Both the position numbers and the translations under genes were made by a program. From assembly GCF_040802235.1 (NCBI RefSeq), contig NC_133172.1:62875613-62939612 (forward strand): a DNA stretch of 64,000 nucleotides. Direction: 5' to 3'. How positions within the stretch are numbered: the first letter of the stretch is position 1; each line of letters opens with the position of its first letter. Below the pieces are notes generated by a model that was given only the letters and a program-made list of their open reading frames with translations, was not told where the DNA came from and ran no database searches. The DNA comes from Manis javanica (Eukaryota; Chordata; Mammalia; Pholidota; Manidae). This document shows positions 60,723-64,000 of this stretch, in pieces.

Positions 60723-61432
60723 CCACACACACAGAGCACCTGTGGAATATTCTGGAGGGAAGCCCATCACCCCAGCCGAGGAGGGCTGAGCTGAGAAAGC
60801 ACCCCTCCCCCGGGGTCTGCTCTGCCTGGGTGCCGGGCGCCATAGCACAGCTGAGCCACCCACGCGTGGTGTTTCTCCCTCAGGGTCCCTCTGGCTTTGG
60901 GGCACCAGCATGTGGTGAGAGCTGTGGGCCCCTCTGCTTGGCACAAAGGAGAAAGCCACGTTGAGCACTGAGCATTTTGGGGCGCATGGACCCACCCAAA
61001 GGCCCCCCATCAGGAGCCCATAGGGGGTGCTTCGGGCCTCTGGGGCTGCGCTGGGATGTCTGTGCTCTCTGTAGGGTTGCTTACCAGGGTCACAGGGGGG
61101 ACATGGCAGGATGTGGGCGAGGTGGCCTCTGCAGGGCCCCGGGAGCGCCTTTGGCATCTCCCAGTGGTTTCCACACTGGGGAACTGGTTCTGTGGCCCCT
61201 GTTCTATCCCACGGGGCCCCAGTGCAGGACACCCTGCCATCAGTCCTTTCACCTCCAGCCCGGAGATGCACTCCTGGTGATGCGACAGTGCCGACGGCCC
61301 GCTCTGGTGCAGACACCACCCTGCCAGCCTCCGACCTGCGGCTGGGGAAAGCGTGCATTTTCCATGGATTCACAGCTGTGTCTAAGGACCGGGGCTGGGA
61401 GGCACTGGCTTCAGGTTGGGGGAGGTCAGTCT

Positions 61433-61488
61433 GGGGCTCTGGGCTCTGGGCTGTGGGCTGTGGGCTCTGGGCTGTGGGCTGGGCCGGG
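61433..61488 (+). repeat. 7-bp G-rich tandem repeat / G-quadruplex motif
   Basis: Units TGGGCTC and TGGGCTG repeat, giving nine G-runs of three or four with mostly 4-nt loops (G-runs at 61433, 61441, 61448, 61455, 61462, 61469, 61476, 61481 and 61486). This exceeds the standard G-quadruplex pattern on the + (coding) strand, so it would also be present in the pre-mRNA. Confidence 0.9.
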
Positions 61489-61984
61489 CCCGAAGGCTGC
61501 TGCAAGAATTTATCAGTCAGTGTATTGTCACTGATAAATTAGTGACTAGGGCTTTATTACTGGCCGTTTCCATGAGGTCCCTGGCTACCTTCTCTTATGA
61601 TCATAACCACGGCGTTCCCAAGGAATCTAAGCTTGCACTCCCTAGGGACATGGGGCTACGGCAATACTGGGCGCCCCTTCTGATTTCTAGGACATGCACA
61701 GGACCAGGTTTGCTCACCTCCGCACACGGTTTCTGTCTCCCGGGTGGCCCCCAGGTGGCCCAGTGGGTGGCAGGAAGTAGGGGCCCCTGGGGACTGGGGG
61801 CGGGCGTCCAGGTGGCTTCATCCCTTTGGCGCCACGGTGTGTGTGATGGGCTCTCCCTCACTGGCAGAGTACTGCGAGCAGCGGCCCGGTCACTCCCAAG
61901 GAGCGTGGGGTCTCAGGGCCAGCCTGGGGACAAGGGTGCAGGGTACTATGGGTTGTCGTTTTCCTGGTGTTGGGAAGCAGTGCC

Positions 61985-62070
61985 CTTGCGGCAGGATGCC
62001 AGGCAGGTGAGGCACCCAGCCCCTGTTTTACAGAGGGACTCAGCAGGGAGATGCCTAGGTCCCGAATCGG
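61985..62070 (-). repeat. Possible MIR fragment
   Basis: GGCACCCAGCCCCTGTTTTA and CAGAGGGACTCAGCAGGGAG resemble a reversed MIR core. Low certainty. Confidence 0.35.
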
Positions 62071-62224
62071 TCCTGGGACCACTGGGTGGGAAGGATCCTC
62101 CTGCTGCAAGGTTCTGGGCAGGCTCATCAGGCCCAGCACAGGTCACGTCTGCCCTGATCTGGACTCCTGGCACACATGTGTGCAACGTTTATTGACATGA
62201 GAACAAACCCACTTTGACCTCGTC

Positions 62225-62330
62225 CCCCATGCCAGGCCTGTGCTTAGGGACTTCACGCGCCCCACACACTCGAGGTCACTGCTGCCATTACCTCACACTT
62301 TAACTGAAGCACAGAGACCACGCCATCTCC
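62225..62330 (-). repeat. Possible MIR/L2 fragment
   Basis: GCCATTACCTCACACTTTAA, CTGAAGCACAGAGACCACG and GCCAGGCCTGTGCTTAGGGA fit a reversed MIR/L2 with heavy divergence. Confidence 0.4.
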
Positions 62331-63293
62331 TGTGCCCCACACGGCTCCTCCGTGGAGGGGTCATGGAAGCAACACGGTGCCCCACATGAAGTGCTAGAGG
62401 GTGCTGGGCCTCATCTCTGGGCAGAGCCCAGGGGAAACGGACTTGCTCTCTCAGCACCTGGGGCTACAGCAAGTCTCCCAAACTCTCTGAGCCCGTCTCC
62501 TCCCCATATGCAGGTCAGTGATACCAGCTCCCAGAAGGCGCCAGGTGATGGCTGAGGCACCAGCCTGGCCCCAGCCGCGGGTGCCCCGCTCGTCCCCCAC
62601 CCCCACCCCCAGGAACAGGGTCCTGCGTGCACCGCTCACCTGCAACTCCTGCTCCAGGGTCATGCCCCAGGGTGGCAGGGGCCCTTTGCCATGATGAGCA
62701 AGGCTGCGTCACCCAGGCCAGGTTGGCCAAACGGAGGCTCATGGGCACCTGGGGGCACCCTCGGTGGCCACCAGGTGGGCAGGCCTGGCAGGGGGCAGGT
62801 TCTGAGGACCTCCAGCATGGCCGAGGCCCAGCCTGCTGCCCGGGGAGGCGTGCTGCTCCTCACGCCCTCGGGCTGCTCCTGAGCTGACTGGCCCCACCAT
62901 CCAGCCTGTGGGCTCCTGCTCAAAAGCCCAACCAGCTGGTCGCTCACTCCATGTGAGTCCAGCTGGGCACAGCTGTCCCCCAAACTTCATTTCTGGGACC
63001 AAGTCAACACTGATTAAGCACTACTGGTCCCTGGAAGCTCAGCCATGAGGCACAGGGTCTCGGCCTCGAATGTGGTCAGGACACAGGAGGAACGCCTTCA
63101 GCACCCCCTGGGGCTCACCTGGGACACAGGTTCTCCACACAGATGCCCACCCAGACCTGCTGGCTCTCGGGCACGCCTGCCAGCTGTTCGGTGCACAGTC
63201 TGCTGAGTGACTGAGACACGGAGGCCTGGTAGCACGATGCCCGGGCTCTGCAGTTCCCGCGGCCCCTAGTGGCTCACACCTGTTTCTCACCAG

Positions 63294-63418
63294 GACATCC
63301 CACTCCCGGGCCAAGGCCGAGGCAGCCCTTGCAGCAGCCCAGAAGGCCCAGGAGGAAGCACGTATTGCCAGGATCACTGCCAAAGAGTTCTCCCCCTCCT
63401 TCCAGCACAGGGAAAATG
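63294..63418 (+). CDS. JPH3: Junctophilin-3, coding exon 3 (Arg387 to Gly429)
   Basis: This is a 125-nt exon between the acceptor TTTCTCACCAG|GA and a consensus donor, ATG|GTGAGT. It enters in phase 2, completing AGG for Arg387, and leaves in phase 1 after Asn428. It encodes TSHSRAKAEAALAAAQKAQ and then a segment ending FSPSFQHREN. This is the Ala/Lys/Glu-rich core of the junctophilin helical domain, predicted as a long charged helix. It is continuous with the helix begun at the end of exon 2. The residues match my recollection of human JPH3 except for single conservative changes, such as Ala for Thr in the ALAAAQ stretch. The remaining roughly 320 residues of a protein normally near 748, including the C-terminal transmembrane anchor, must lie in later exons to the right of this window. 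Confidence 0.95.
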
Positions 63419-64000
63419 GTGAGTCTGGGCCCCACGAGGGGGCCCTGCTGCCCCGCCTCCTCCGTGCACTGATCACGCACGCCTTGACACACGCATCCTC
63501 CCATGCATGCTGTAGCGTGCACACATGCCCGTGTGCAGGCTCTCTGCTCTTCCCCCACGTTTTTCTAGAACCTTCTGTGGCCAGGGAGCTGTTCATTACC
63601 TGCTCTGTCCAGCAAGGTGGTTCCCAGCTGTGCAGGAACTGTGGCCAGGACGGCTGAGGAGCCTGTCTCGAACCTCACGTAGGCCTGGCTCATACACTCA
63701 CACGTAAAGAGCCACGTGTGGCCAGCGGTGCCATGCTGGAGGGCACGGCTCCAGAATGAGGCGGCCTCCTGCCCTGCCCTCTGGCAGCAGCTGGAGGAGC
63801 AGTTGGCCAGAACCGTGGCCCTCACCTTTCCGACTCTGCCAACAGGGTCACGGCTGTCTGGCCCACTGAACCTCCGCACAGCTCGGGGCCTGTGGGAACT
63901 GGCGGGGCTGGGGGGGTGGTCTTGCTGATGCCCTCGGGCCAGGCTTCCCCTCTGGCCTCACTAGAAGCTTCCTCCAGGGTGGGTACGGACCGCGCCCCTC
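63419..64000 (+). other. JPH3: Start of JPH3 intron 3
   Basis: The sequence after the GTGAGT donor of exon 3 runs to the window edge. I see no repeat family or exon here. Open frames on both strands are short and unconvincing. Confidence 0.85.

Larger units (their letters stand above)
33566..63293 (+). other. JPH3: JPH3 intron 2 (29.7 kb)
   Basis: The intron is bounded by donor GTAGGA at 33566 and acceptor CACCAG ending at 63293. There is no second gene or RNA gene that I can recognise. Repeat fossils (MaLR LTRs, L1, MIR) and low-complexity tracts are listed separately. Stretches with nothing recognised are 33570-34790, 34900-37855, 38700-40185, 42905-46795, 46975-47410, 48935-49005, 50375-51940, 52200-52975, 53115-54420, 54490-55930, 56565-58405, 58730-59080, 59650-60475 and 60725-61430. 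Most of these are GC-rich, CpG-poor unique sequence with random open frames. Confidence 0.94.

Noticed and set aside
60705..62195. 266-codon (-) and 259-codon (+) open frames in intron 2
   Set aside because: They overlap each other on opposite strands, include an L1 remnant or the 7-bp G-rich repeat, and show no family similarity that I recognise.

Overview
This is eukaryotic nuclear DNA from a placental mammal. About 60 kb of it is the 5' half of one multi-exon gene, junctophilin-3 (JPH3), read on the + strand. The assignment rests on three coding exons (4723-5104, 32788-33565, 63294-63418). They join in phase through good GT/AG sites into one MORN-repeat protein of 428 complete codons, which I recognise as JPH3 by family knowledge. 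The rest of the gene (divergent region, C-terminal ER membrane anchor, 3' UTR) lies beyond the right edge.

The background is a high-GC genome segment with ancient mammalian repeats: MIR and L2, old L1 fragments, MLT1-like MaLR LTRs and hAT-type DNA transposon fossils. The L1 3' end at about 365-990 and the many L1 3'-UTR fragments resemble those of laurasiatherian genomes. I saw no Alu, B1/B2, carnivore SINEC, ruminant Bov, cetacean CHR or equid ERE element, so the order stays open.

Layout: 1-3080 is upstream DNA with an LTR end, a hAT fossil, an L1 3' end, a MIR and little else. 3080-5660 is a large CpG island holding the TATA-less promoter, a GC-rich 5' UTR with two upstream AUGs and an A-rich tract, and coding exon 1. 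5105-32787 is intron 1 (27.7 kb). It holds a close match to an RE1/NRSE silencer (9978-9998), a D-box/homeodomain-motif cluster (6190-6300), a 27-copy 30-bp minisatellite with higher-order structure (20715-21545), a 16-bp tandem repeat and many repeat fossils. 32788-33565 is exon 2, with its own CpG island. 33566-63293 is intron 2 (29.7 kb), 63294-63418 is exon 3, and 63419-64000 starts intron 3.

Functionally there is one gene product. JPH3 tethers endoplasmic reticulum to plasma membrane in neurons: the MORN repeats of exons 1 and 2 contact the plasma membrane, and the helical segment starting in exons 2 and 3 spans the gap. I found no second protein-coding gene, no RNA gene and no evidence of an undescribed system. 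The most interesting items are regulatory (RE1, bZIP sites, 5' UTR architecture) and structural (minisatellite hierarchy). All sequence comparisons with other species or repeat consensus sequences are from memory; no search was run.
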